Positions 20,995-33,300 of a DNA stretch of 64,000 nucleotides are shown here, piece by piece. Position 1 is the stretch's first letter; every line of letters begins with the position of its first letter. The notes below the pieces were generated by a model. The model had not been told where the DNA came from, made no database searches, and saw only the letters and a list, made by a program, of their open reading frames with translations. A program made the position numbers and the translations under genes. The DNA lies in contig NXFV01001366.1 of assembly GCA_002803225.1 (NCBI GenBank), positions 1 through 64,000 on the forward strand, read 5' to 3'. Source of the DNA: Gamarada debralockiae (Eukaryota; Ascomycota; Leotiomycetes; Helotiales; Hyphodiscaceae).

Positions 20995-23832
20995 ACTTAT
21001 CAACAACCCACCTAACCCTACCCCCTCTTATTGAACTAAGAACGATGACGACAGCGACGATATGACAGACCAGTACCTGGCAGCTGACGAGAGCGCGCGC
21101 GCCGCGCGGAGGGCCGGCCTGCAGGCCAAGAAGAACGAGCAACCGCAGAATACAGCGCGGAGCTACGCGGCCAAGCAGCGAGAGTGGAAGGCGAGTATTT
21201 GATTGACTCTAGACTCTCTTTCCCCCCTCCTCTTCTTCTAGCCCTCTTAGCTAGCTAGCTTAAGGACAGCTGAGCTGACGTCGACTGCCGTAGAACTGGT
21301 GCCTCGCGCCGCGCACTGCCGCGGACGGCTCCTCCTACACCTGGCCGGACGGCGAGCTCGTGACGCCTGACAAGCTCGCTGCGTGGCTCAAGGAGGACGT
21401 CCTGCTTCGGCGGGTCAAGGCGCCCGCCAGCCGTAACCGCAGCCGCAAGCCGCGCTCGGCAACTATGCAGCAGGAGCAGGAGCAGGGGGACGCCGCGGCT
21501 CTAGCAGAGGCCAAGGCCCTAGCAGAGACCCTTGAGGTGCCACTGTCAGAGGTCGCAGAGCTGCTTACGGACGACAGGGACGGCTACGTACCCCCTGCAG
21601 CCCTTGCGCCCACAAGGGAGCTGGCGGGAGAAGCTGTGGAAGGTACTCTCCTGACCAAGGGGACAATAGACGCCTACGTCGCGGCCGTGATCGAGCTGTG
21701 GCGGGTGCAGGTCGCGCACGGGAACCGCAATACAGAGAACCCGCGCGGCACTGCCGTCCGCGGCTTCCTAGAGCAGCGCGGCCGGCAGCAGAGCAAGCTT
21801 GACCGCGCCTCTTTCAAGGACCGCGAGAACGATGATATCCAGACCAGCTACTCCGCGGACCAGTGGCGGCGGATACAGGACCTCCTGCTTAGCGGTGCCG
21901 CCTATGCGCCGCAGAATTTCCGTACTCGCGTCGACCTGCTCTTCGGCCACTACTACCTCTTACGCGGGGAGAACCGCCGGAAGATGGAGCTCGCGGACCT
22001 GTCCCTACTCGACTACCCACCTTCCGAAGGCCCGACCCTCTGCGGCTGTCTCGTCAGCCTGCTCCAGGACGGCAAGATGAATAAGACGGCGCGAAAGGAG
22101 TTCATGGGCTCCCTCCGCCACAAAGACCCGTTGTTCTGTACGCAAGGGGCCCTCGCGCAGCTCTTCTTCTGGCGCTGGCACATCGCAGGCGAGCCCCCCC
22201 CCTCGTTCCAGCGCCGGAGCGACTGGTACAGGATCAAGGTCCTTGTTGGGCGCGACCGTGAGCAGGAGCTCTCGTACCCGACGCAGCTCCAGGAGACCTG
22301 GCGCATCTTTGGCGCTGCCGGCCTCATTTCGTCGAGGAGGACGCACCTACCGCGGCGGGTCGGCGCGCAGGACGCGGAGACCCACGGGAGCTCGCTCGTC
22401 CAGATTTCGCAGGCCGGCCGCTGGAACCAGAGCGTGCTGTGCCAGGCGTACCTCACGCACCTGCCGCGCCAGTTCATGCGCGTTGTCGCGGGCTTCTCTA
22501 CGTCCGCAGGCGACTACTTCCTCGCGCGCGCCGCCCACGAACCGCCGTACGCCCTCCAGAAACAGCTCTGGCCTTGGATCGAAGAGTGGGAGCCGCGCTT
22601 TGAGGCGCGTGCGTGCCGGCGCCGCTGGGCGGACGGCGGCCTCGACGAGGACGACCTCGCCGCCGACGGGTTCCTCAAGCTCATGCGGCGCCTGCGTACA
22701 ATCCTCCTTCAAGACCTCGCTATCCTCCAGCCGCGCTACCCCGCGCTACCCTTCTTTAGCCACGCCCCCTTCTACGGGCCGGCGTGGGACGAGTTCGCGC
22801 TGGCCGTACGGTCTGATGTGGCCGTCGGCGCGGAGCCGCCGAGCCTGCTCTTACAGCGCGTTCTGCCCGAGCTCAGCGGCGTTCTCGAGAGCTCCCGCGA
22901 GGCCCTCTTACAGAATAGCCAGCGGCTTGCGAACCGGCTCGAGGGTAAGCTGCAGGGGATACAGGACAGTGTCAACGCCCTCTTACAGAGCCGCGTCCCG
23001 GTAACCTTCACAGACTACTTTGGCACGGGTCCGGCTGCGCAGGGCCCTATAGCAGCAGCGCCCCCGCTGACGCTACCTCCTGCGCCTACGCCTGGACCTG
23101 GAGGCATGCCTGAAGCCTCGAGTGCAGAGCCGACCCTGCCTGTTATCACAGCCCTGGCAAGGGCCTTTACTGTACCGGACGTCTGGAGGGAGTGGAAGGA
23201 AGGGCTCGCAGGCAAGCCCGCTATTCGTGAGCTAGAGGAGAAGTGGGGTAGCCGCTGGCGTCCCAGCAACGTGGTCAGGGTCCAGTTCTGCCGCCGGAAG
23301 GTCATCTGGGACGAGGTCCTCGCCCGTACAGCGCGCGGGAAGAGCGAGGAGGAGGCCGTCGCAGAGCTCGAGCTCTTACGCGCGGGGCGCGGCCTGAACC
23401 AGCTCATTGACGAGCTGAAGCGGCGCCGCCAGGGCCGGCTGCGAGACAGAGGACCGCGTGTGATTAGGGGGCAGGGCAGGAGGGGGCGCTGGGATCGGTG
23501 GGGTCGGCGGGGGGGCCTTCCGCCGAGACGGGCTGCTCCTAGCTAGAGCGTTTCCTTATATACTTGTAAACTTATATATGCCTTATTATAATTCTAAACA
23601 GATTTTAATATTCTACGTCCCTATAGCTACGTACAGCTAGATAGAGTATTGTTATTCCCCTACGACAGTAAGGCCTGGCCTAGCCCAGCTCTGCTATTTC
23701 TTGTCTGTTTAGCTTTATTCACAAGACGAAACATACTACAAAGCGTCGCGTAGACTCCTCAATTTGCGCCTAGTCTTATTTAGACGTATTATTATCGTGA
23801 TCTAGGGGTCGTCGAGGGTAGCGCACTTATCA
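20995..23832 (+). mobile_element. Crypton DNA transposon (tyrosine-recombinase type)
   Basis: The GC-rich segment differs sharply from its surroundings and encodes one long tyrosine recombinase of the fungal Crypton type. The boundaries given are the outer edges of a direct 8-mer ACTTATCA (20995-21002 and 23825-23832), a candidate recombination repeat. A second candidate pair is CGATAAGT at 20955-20962 and 23892-23899. GCGCACTTATC also occurs in inverted orientation at 20956-20966 and 23821-23831. The true ends cannot be settled without an empty-site allele. The 3' ~300 bases are AT-rich and non-coding. The element lies about 120 bases upstream of the TMA23 start codon and so inside its promoter region. 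Confidence 0.8.
21062..23546 (+). CDS. Crypton tyrosine recombinase with GCR1_C-like domain, 793 aa
   Basis: Exon 21062-21190 joins exon 21294-23546 across a 103-nt intron with a GC donor (AAG|GCGAGT); the join gives QREWKNWC, which fits the N-terminal helical region of fungal Crypton proteins. The catalytic set of tyrosine recombinases is complete: R267 in LLRGENRR, H394 and R397 in THLPRR, W420 in GRWNQ, and the nucleophile Y429 in QAYLTHLPRQF. The central domain resembles the Ndc10/CBF3 domain II fold typical of Cryptons. After a Pro/Ala linker comes a GCR1_C-like DNA-binding region (VWREWKEGL near 673) and a very basic Arg/Gly tail. No stop or frameshift is seen, so the gene may be active. 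The codons are far more GC-rich than those of neighbouring genes. Confidence 0.88.
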
Positions 23833-23951
23833 GGTAGTAGATTTCTGTAATCACACGTGATTTCAGGAAATTTCTCGCCAAAACGCCCCCACGATAAGTT
23901 CCATCTCCCTCAGAACCCTCCTCCTCCAAATCCCCACCACAGCCCTCAAGA
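23547..23951. other. Crypton 3' non-coding region and TMA23 upstream region
   Basis: The AT-rich 3' part of the element (TATATA-containing near 23556-23580) runs into the TMA23 5' region. GCGCACTTATCA at 23821-23832 and CGATAAGT at 23892-23899 mark possible ends of the insertion. Confidence 0.5.
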
Positions 23952-24710
23952 ATGGATGCACACGCCCTCCTAACCTCCCAAGGCTGGCGTGGCACGGGGC
24001 ACTCCCTCCACCCAACATCCGACACAACTGGCCTCTCCAAACCTCTCCTCGTCTCCCAAAAAGCCAACAATCTTGGTGTTGGGAAAAAACAGCATAAGAC
24101 GAGCGATATGTGGTGGATGAATGCTTTTGATAAATCCTTGCAAGGATTGGATACGAGTGAGCAGGGGAAAGTGGTGCAGACGATCACGAGTGGGGGCTTG
24201 GATATGGTGGTTAAGGGGGGTGGGAAGTGGGCTGGGAGTGGTGGAGGTTTATATGCGAGTTTTGTTCGGGGGGAGGGATTGGGAGGGACTATTACGCCTG
24301 AGACGGAGAGTGGTGTGACGAGTAGGAGTAGGAGTGAGGAGCCGGCGAGCAAGAAACGGAGGAGAGATGAGGAGACAAAGGAAGAGAGGAGGGCCAGAAA
24401 AGCTGCGAAGCGCGCTGCGAGGATGCAGGAATCTACGAGTGAGGAGACAACGGAGGTAGAGGCGAAGGCCGAGACGAAGGAAGAAAAAAGAGCACGGAGG
24501 ATTGAGGAAAAGGCTTCGAAAGCACAACAGGCTGCTGTTGAGGGAGAACTGGAGAATATAGAAGTTGACGAGACCACCGAAAAGGTCGAGACGAAGGAGG
24601 AACGGAAGGAACGAAAACGACAAAAGAAGCTTCTGAAAGAGGCAGAACAAAGGGCATTAGAAGAGGGATCATCTACCAAACCTCAAAAGAAGAAGCGGCG
24701 GAAAGACTAA
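23952..24710 (+). CDS. TMA23: G-patch ribosome-biogenesis protein TMA23, 252 aa
   Basis: A single exon begins at the first ATG. The N-terminus has the G-patch of this family (QGWRGTGHSL, then an LVSQKANNLGVGKK stretch and MWWMNAFDKSL), followed by KWAGSGGGLYASFVRG. The C-terminal half is a long, strongly charged Lys/Arg/Glu coil with repeated ETKEER(R/K) units and a KKKRRKD nuclear/nucleolar signal at the very end. Yeast Tma23 is a nucleolar 40S-biogenesis factor; G-patches activate DEAH helicases such as Prp43. The Crypton ends only about 120 bases upstream, so the promoter may have been altered. It is convergent with THG1, with 113 bases between stops. Confidence 0.85.
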   Translation: MDAHALLTSQGWRGTGHSLHPTSDTTGLSKPLLVSQKANNLGVGKKQHKTSDMWWMNAFDKSLQGLDTSEQGKVVQTITSGGLDMVVKGGGKWAGSGGGLYASFVRGEGLGGTITPETESGVTSRSRSEEPASKKRRRDEETKEERRARKAAKRAARMQESTSEETTEVEAKAETKEEKRARRIEEKASKAQQAAVEGELENIEVDETTEKVETKEERKERKRQKKLLKEAEQRALEEGSSTKPQKKKRRKD

Positions 24711-24823
24711 ATTAGAAATACCTTCATACGATTGCATGGAAATGGCGTTTTGGTAGCAAAGCATTTTTGGTCACGACAGGCCACGGCGTTGCATTAGAAT
24801 TGAGTGAATGAATCAATTGGGTC

Positions 24824-26094
24824 TCAAGGCTCCTTGGGTATCTTCCCAGGCTTATTCGACAACAACCAAGGTCTTCTCTCCCAAAACTCATCTTTGATGA
24901 TATCCACGTGCTGCACCGTGATCCTTGCCTTTGCTCGCCTCTTCCTATCTTTCTCTTCTTGTGCCTTGGAGAGCTCGGCCTGCTCCACTGTCTTGGCCAT
25001 TTCTTCATCACTGACCTCTGGTGCTGCTCCCGGCTCAACTAACTCATACTATTTCCCATTAGCAAATAAGAATCTGAAAGGAAGAGACGGGGGTCTTACG
25101 TCTCGAAACACAACGCTCCCCTTCTTGTAGATCTCCGGCTCATTATTGTAATTAATCTTAAACCTCGAGAAAAGAATCTCATTCTTGTCCGCAGCCAATG
25201 ATCCCTACATCTCATCAGCTCAATCCAACATGCTCCCACAAAAGTCTCAAACTCACCACAAGTTCCTTCTCAGCACCCTTAGCATCCAATCCACCCATTT
25301 GAATAAGCGCCCAAAACGTCGTGTTGTATAAATTGTTGATATGACCTTCCCACTTATCAGCCTCTAGCCTCCAACCTCCGAATACCAAACTTCTTTCTCA
25401 AAAAGGGAAGGGGAAAGCTTACAATCAACCTGTCGCCAACTCATATAATCCCTCAAATTCTGTACACTAGGATACTGCACCGCCCTACCATCAAAACTGG
25501 GCAACGGCGGCGAGAGGGACATTTCTGGGAAGAATTGGGACCAGAGATGGACGTAGTATGCCGTGAAGGTTGATACAATTGTTGTCACGAGTTTGCTGTT
25601 TAATATCAAAACCTGAATCTCGAAAAGAGAGTAATGAAAGGGGATGAGTCATGCCTTGAGCGCCGTTCGAAGAGAGCGCAGGATTTGTGGAAGACGAAAC
25701 TGTAAAAGGTAAGTAAGGTGGGACTGGGGGGGTATGGAAAGGGGGAGGAGGAGGAAATACCTGTATTCATCGCTGATGCCGTAGGCTATTACTATATCTG
25801 GTAGCTCGGTCAGGACAGCTTTGGCGGCTGCGTTCATGAGATCGAGTGCTCGGCGATCATTTGGCTTCTCGAAGGCGTATTTGTTTGAGAATCTGGTATT
25901 CATCAGAGTAATGATCGATTTTAGAAAGAAGAGGACGAACTTGTGGAATCCTCGCCCATCGATTCTGACCACAATCCACGTGTTTGGGAGAAGAAGGTCC
26001 GGCTGCTCGAATGCCTTCACATATTCGTATCTAAAGATTGTTAGTTGCGCCTCGTCCAGTTTAGATATGGGGGACTTTACTTAGAATTAGCCAT
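24824..26094 (-). CDS. THG1: tRNA-His guanylyltransferase THG1, 290 aa
   Basis: Eight exons join in frame: 26094-26081, 26030-25941, 25892-25761, 25699-25655, 25595-25423, 25345-25257, 25204-25100 and 25048-24824. The first exon is only 14 nt. The intron after exon 4 has a GC donor (AAG|GCATGA). Visible family motifs are [11 protein letters not shown] (metal-binding Asp), SDEYSFVF (catalytic Asp/Glu pair) and [11 protein letters not shown]. The C-terminal part is charged. Thg1 adds the extra G(-1) to the 5' end of tRNA-His by 3'-5' polymerisation, needed for HisRS recognition. The exon count is unusually high for a 290-aa fungal protein. Confidence 0.93.
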
Positions 26095-26584
26095 GTTTGA
26101 TCTTTAGGGTTCAAGGCGATGAGGTGGGAGAGGTAACTTGAGGTAGAGGGGTTGGAGGGGAAGCCACAAATTGAAGCGAGAGGTGGGGAACGTAGGTTTC
26201 AAAATAGGCTGTTTGCGGGAACCTTGCTTTTCAACTTTATGAGCATTTGGATCTAGACGTAGAACAGTCAGATTTTAAAACTCTTTCTAAGGATAGAACC
26301 AGTCTAATTAAACGTCAACATATTGTTTTCTTTGTTGGAGATCACGTAATGAGGTCACGAGGGAACAAGGCTAGGTGCGTCCTGATTTTACACTCAAATG
26401 AAGGGCAAGTGGCTTTAAGGAAGCAAGCATGTGCTACTCATTGTAGTCTGGACACCTTACTAGTATCGATATACTGTGAAGTGAAGTACCAGAGTTCTTG
26501 GCCTTCCTCGAAGGCAAGACATTCAATCCGACAGATATTCAACGTGAAACTTTTGGATCATTACCAGCCTTATAACTATACACT
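26095..26584. other. Intergenic region
   Basis: 490 bases: THG1 upstream region and LYS1 3' flank. The 166-aa plus frame here overlaps LYS1 antisense and has no features. Confidence 0.4.
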
Positions 26585-27806
<1,222 letters not shown>

Positions 27807-28733
27807 GATGTGAGTGACAATTGAGGTTGAATATGTCAATTGGGGTGTTCAATGAAGCTGAATAACGGTGAGCCAGGGAGACATTTTGTATTTGTTTTAT
27901 TCTGCCGGCAATGACTCACTTCACCGCTTTTCTGGGGCGTTTGCGCCCGATATCGCCCTGTTGACCTTCAATTTTCCCAGTGGCAGGTTGCAGTTCGAGT
28001 TCATTTTAACCGCAATGTTGAGAGAATATTGGAGAATGGAGAAGATATCCAAAGCGAGTGAGTATCGAGATGCATTTTATTTTGCACACTTTCTTTGCCA
28101 ACCCGTGCCCCCTCAAGAGTAATCAGCTGATACACGTTCTACTGGAGACACACCCCTGGCATGATTCATGGAAACCTCCTTTTCATCCCTTGAACCCACG
28201 ACCAGCATCAATTCCATCTATATTTGAGCCTTCCTCTGTCCCATAAAATAAACATTCCAAATCGCTCTCCCGGGATCTCCAGTTCCTTCTTGGCTGAAGG
28301 ACGCTCTGTGCAGTTTTTTCCTCCCAAATGTCACTGGGCTCAACCGAGTAGTTCTGTCCGACCGTGCCCAGTGCAAAGCTTCGCTCTGAAATCCACCTTC
28401 GTTTCGGGCCTGTTTCTTGTTACAGCCAGCTATGCCTAATAGTCAGAAACAGCGCCAGATCAGATACAATTGAGATCTTGGCGGAGCCTCAAGTCGATCT
28501 CCCGCGTCACTCAGACTTCTTGATTGGTTGTAGAGAACAAACAAGAGTAATGTCTGAGGCTTATACTCTTCAAGAGATGAATTGGAAACATCTCGATTGT
28601 TTCTTGGGAAGCTTATATATGTTGGGGGACGTCGATCGATTCTGTCAAGTGTAATAGTCGTCTTTGTGTTTAATTGACAGCTTCTCCAGTCAAGCTCCAT
28701 CCCTTATTTCTCCTTGTCTTCCTGGCTGCAGGC
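27807..28733. promoter_or_regulatory. Divergent upstream region, LYS1 / secreted protein
   Basis: 927 bases separate the starts. The region must hold both promoters; the short open frames here show no features. Confidence 0.4.
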
Positions 28734-29961
28734 ATGGCTTTTTCTCTTCGATTGTCTAGTGCTCTGGTCACTTTAGTGTATCTTCAATTCTTTCCCCATG
28801 TTGCGCTTGCCCAGAATAGCACGGAAGAAGCCCTCCCAACCTTCGGCGACACGATCCAGATCCTCGGTGCCATGGAGCGAACCGACCAGGATTTCAAAGA
28901 CGGTCTAGCGCTCGACCTCTTCTCACCCAAGAACCGGACGCTCGTTGTAAAGCAAAATACCTCTCCTCTCGGTGCCCAATTTGTTACTGGCACCAGCGGC
29001 TCCCCCTTCGTCGCTCTCTCTAATTACTCTTACATCATAACCATGAACGAGACTGCCAACGACTTAATTGCCAAGATCGAAGTGCCCTACGATCCCACCA
29101 TGCTAAATAGCATGGGTGTCCAGGAAGCCAATACCTACGTTGGCACCCTTTCGTCGGACAAGAAATCCTGGGTCGTCGACGACTCGACACGGAATGTTCA
29201 TAGGAGCGAAAACAACACGCGGATCATCAAAATGACGAGTTTAGATGGGGAGTATATGTTGATCGGAAGGCAGACTGAGGATACGTCTAATATTTTCGTG
29301 CAATACGGGCAAGGGGCGACGAGGACGGTGAATATGACAGGTGGCCCAGGACTACAGGAGAATGAGTTTATTGATGGGTTGCGCTTCAGTGTGCAGAGTA
29401 ATAAGGCCATGACAATGAATGTCGATCTTAAGGAGGGTGTTAATCCTGGGAGCTTGCCGGCGAATACGCAGAGCTTGAATAGTTTTGCTTGGATTGTTAA
29501 TACGAGTGCGCCGTTTGAGCCTGTGCAGGCGGAGATGAGAGTGCCTTGTGAGTTTTCTAACGTTCACTTCCCAAATTACCTCTGTCCCCCTTCCCGAGCA
29601 CACATTTGGATTTGGAGGCTGATAGGTGAAGCAGTCAACAGAAACATGCTAGCAGCCATGAAACCAATGGGCTCGTCTCCATCGACCATGTTGACAGTAG
29701 CCAAACGAGCTTTGAATTCGACGAATGGGCAGTTCATGCCGCTGATGGCTAATTCGCAGGTTGTGAGAGAGTTGCCGGAGGATAGGATACAAATTCCTGG
29801 TATGACGCAGTTGGATGGACAGTATATTATTTTGGTGACGGATCCAAAATCTGTTGGGCAGAGTAAGTCCTTGTCTCTGGGGATAGTTGAGAAAGATGAA
29901 TGCTGACGAGGCGGGTGTAGCACCGACGGCGGTGAATATGACGGGCATGGGTAAGAATTAA
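28734..29961 (+). CDS. Secreted glycoprotein with duplicated domain, unknown function, 363 aa
   Basis: Exons 28734-29547, 29626-29862 and 29921-29961 join in frame. The ATG opens a clear signal peptide (hydrophobic core ALVTLVYLQFF, likely cleavage after VALA-Q). The mature protein carries about ten N-x-S/T glycosylation sequons and no membrane anchor or evident GPI signal, so secretion is inferred. Two regions resemble each other: an EVPYDPTML...SLDGEYMLIGRQ...TVNMTGGPG unit and a RVPCEAVNRNML...QLDGQYIILVTD...AVNMTGMG unit near the C-terminus. I do not recognise the family. It could be a surface or matrix protein or an effector-like protein; nothing here decides. Confidence 0.8.
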
Positions 29962-30393
29962 GCGAGGTATGGAGTTTTACGAGACATGAAGTGGAATTTG
30001 TTGGTTATCGTTGGAATTGTGTGTGCGAGTTGGCCTTTACCTGGGGCTGGCGTTCTCGGATTTTAGGGGTTTGAACAAAACCAACGATTGACTTCATCTT
30101 CTTGAAGTGGGAGTTTGTTTTGCTTGCATTTTATTCTGGTTATGGTATCATGTATGAACATGCTTCCCCAAATATCTACATTGAATTCTAAGTCCGTTCT
30201 CCGTCCCAACCATTCTGAATCCGGCCATTTTATCTATCATCACCCGTCCAATACCAATATCCATTTCCTTATACATTCAGAACCAGAAAGATTGCCGCCA
30301 TGCCGCAAGCCGTGGACAATGCAGTATGCAAAACCCAAGCTAAACCTCAAACGCCAATTGCTAACCCAACCATCTGTCATCGTATTCGTCCCA
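29962..30393. other. Convergent intergenic region
   Basis: 432 bases between the stops of the secreted protein and the histidine kinase; no feature supported. Confidence 0.4.
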
Positions 30394-33300
30394 TTACTCT
30401 TCCTCCCCCCCCTTAATAGTCCTCTCACTATCTCTCCACCGTTCCCCCAGCTTCGGACGTTCCCCACTCTTCTCCCTCTCCGCATCCCGTTCCTGCGTGC
30501 CCCGCTCAACACCCATACTATCCCCCGCAGCACTCAAATTCCTCTTCTTAAACTCGCTCCTCGAACTCCTGCCCGTCGCCTCCATCTCCAGTTTCCCCAC
30601 ATTCTCAACAGTCAACTTCTGCCCCGGCGTCCTAGCACTATCTGCATGCGGCACTAACCCCTCCCCAGGAAACCCTGCTGCTTCAACTAGCTTATCATCT
30701 CGTAGCGCAATAGCTTTCTCCTCCGCCTCCTTCCTGCGTTCAGCTCGATCGCCTTCGGATTCAGTGCCAGGGAGCGTAAGGCGCTGCGAGTTCTGCCGCT
30801 TAGCTATGCTCTGTCTCGGTAGCGGGAGACTCGCCGGCGATTGCGTCACTGCTGGTGTTGGCGCTGTGAGTGTCGGAGCTTCTAATTCCTGGCCAAACAT
30901 CGGAATCCGCGCCACGCCACACGTATGTTCCGCACTCTCCGAGCACTCGCTCCCATCATAATCGCCATCGCTAGGCGTTCTCGGGATCCGTCTATGGATC
31001 GCCCATCTCACAAGCATCCTCTCCAGCGTTTTTCCTTTGACGGGCTTAGCGAGATAGTCATCCATGCCTGCTTTCATGCACTTCTCTCTATCGCCTTGGA
31101 TAGCGGACGCGGTCATGGCGACGATGGGGATGTCGCGCGCTGAGACGCAGTAGGGTGCGTGGTGTCGGATGAGGTGGGTTGCGCGATAGCCGTCTATTAT
31201 GGGCATTTGTACGTCCATGAGGATTATGTCTGGTTTTGGGTGAGGGGGATTGGGAGAGTCGGCTGCCAGGAGGTAGTCGAGGGCCTCCTTGCCGTTCCAG
31301 ACTGCTGAGACGACGAATCCGAGTTTGCGGATTGTCTTCAAGGCGATCTGTTGGTTGATATTACTGAAAATAACTTTAGTCCTTTACCACTTCGCTCGTT
31401 GGAGTTGGACCCCTGAGAAAGCTACTCACTTATCTTCCACCAGTAAAATCTTGATCTCCGCCCGTTCTTCTCTGGATAACTCCAGCTCAGCCGACACTGG
31501 TGACGTCATGCTAGTCGACCTCGGTTTGCTTCTATGCATATCCAAAGTACTTTGTGCCGGGGGCGTCCCAACAGCTTGTTCGTAGTCAGAACTGCTGCAC
31601 GAAACACTCATCTCAGACAGTAGACGATCTGGCAGGCTTCCAATATCAATCAACGTAGCAGCACCATCATGATACTGCGGCTTGTTGAAAGGAATCCAGA
31701 ACGTCGCTCTAGTGCCTTGTCCAAGAGTCGACTCCAATGTAATGCGTCCATGCATCAGATCAACAAGATTCTTGCTGATAGTGAGACCGAGCCCTGTTCC
31801 TCCAAATCGTCGGGCAGTGGAAGAATCTGCCTGACTAAAAGGCTTGAAGAGACGCTTTTTGACATCTTCCTCAATTCCAATGCCTGTATCTTCGACAACA
31901 AACTTCACCTCGAAGATGTCCGACGATTCTCTTTCTTTGAGGACGGAAAATTTTACTCGACCTTCGCTGGTAAACTTGATACTATTAGTGAGAAGGTTCG
32001 TAATGATTTGTCGAACTCGTCCCGGATCTCCCATGACAATAAGATCCCTTTCTGATCCGACATTGTACTCGAAATCAAATACGAGGTTCTTGCGTTCAGC
32101 GGCGAAGCTAAGCATTTTGCTGACATCTTTCACGACAAGGGAGAGAGAGAACTGGACCTCCTCGATATCAAGGCGACCAGATTCAACTTTGGAGAAGTCC
32201 AAAATATCGTTGATGACCGTAAGCAGGCCGTTCGCGGATCTCTGGATGTTCTCGGCGCACTCTCGCTGCTCCTCATCGAGATCCATGTCCGCTAGGAGCT
32301 CGGCCATACCAATAACACCGGCGATTGGGGTTCGAATCTCATGGGACATGTTGGCGAGGAACTGACTCTTCAAACGACTGGCCTCCCTAGCTGCGGCTTC
32401 GTTCGCCAGCAGTCTCGAGTTCTCCTTCTCTTGGATCTGCAATGTCTCCTCCTTGTCCTTCATTTCAGTGACATCCATCGAAACTCCAATGACTCCATCG
32501 ATGAAAGCCTCATTGATATGGCCACCGTTACCCTTCTTGCCAAGAACCGGAACAAATCTCGTCCTATACCACCTATTATCGATGCAATGCTCATGGACAT
32601 CTTCCATCGTCTTTCCAGTTAGAATATCTTCAATTGGTTTGAGTGAAGCAGGAATCTCGTCTCTACTAGATCCAGGATTTGTCGAACGGAAAACATCGTA
32701 AACATTCTGACCGATGAGCTCCTCTGACTTAGATGGTTTGCCGCTAGCACTTTCATCGCCAGATACGGATCCCATATCATTCTCCAGATCCCAAATGAAA
32801 GATCCTTCGATAAGGTTCAATTTCCGATTTCTGTCGACCGAGAAGAGAGTGACTTGGGCGTGTGCTATGACGGAAAGTAATTGTTGACGCTGGGTGAACG
32901 ATTAGTATGATGGCAGTGACAGAATATAGATGCAGGATCATCTTACCATTCTCTTCTGTGCGAACCTCGTTTCAACAGCTTCATGGATATCTGGGAAAAC
33001 CTTGGCGTCAGTAATCCCTCAATCAGAGAGAGGGATCAAAGCAGGAGAGATCTCATGAAAGTTGAACTCCAAGGACATCATCCAAGAAGTAGAATCGCTG
33101 AATAAAACACAACGATTCAGAAGAATGGGAATGGGACATGGATACTCAGAGAATTACATACCTGTGCAAGTACCGAACCACTTCTCAATTACCCCGGTTT
33201 GCTTATTTCTCAAAGGTAACGCACGCCCCAACATCCATCTATACTCACCCTCCTTACTGCGACAGCGATATTCGGTGCTATATGGCGCCCCTGTCTTTAG

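Noticed and set aside
22243..23004. 253-aa plus-strand frame inside the Crypton
   Set aside because: Arg/Ser/Ala-rich shadow of the GC-rich recombinase gene in another frame.
23792..24679. 295-aa minus-strand frame over TMA23
   Set aside because: Ser/Phe-rich antisense of Lys/Glu-rich coding sequence, a usual artefact.
30115..30657. 180-aa plus frame at the 3' end of the histidine kinase
   Set aside because: Antisense to the kinase tail; Pro/Leu-rich artefact.
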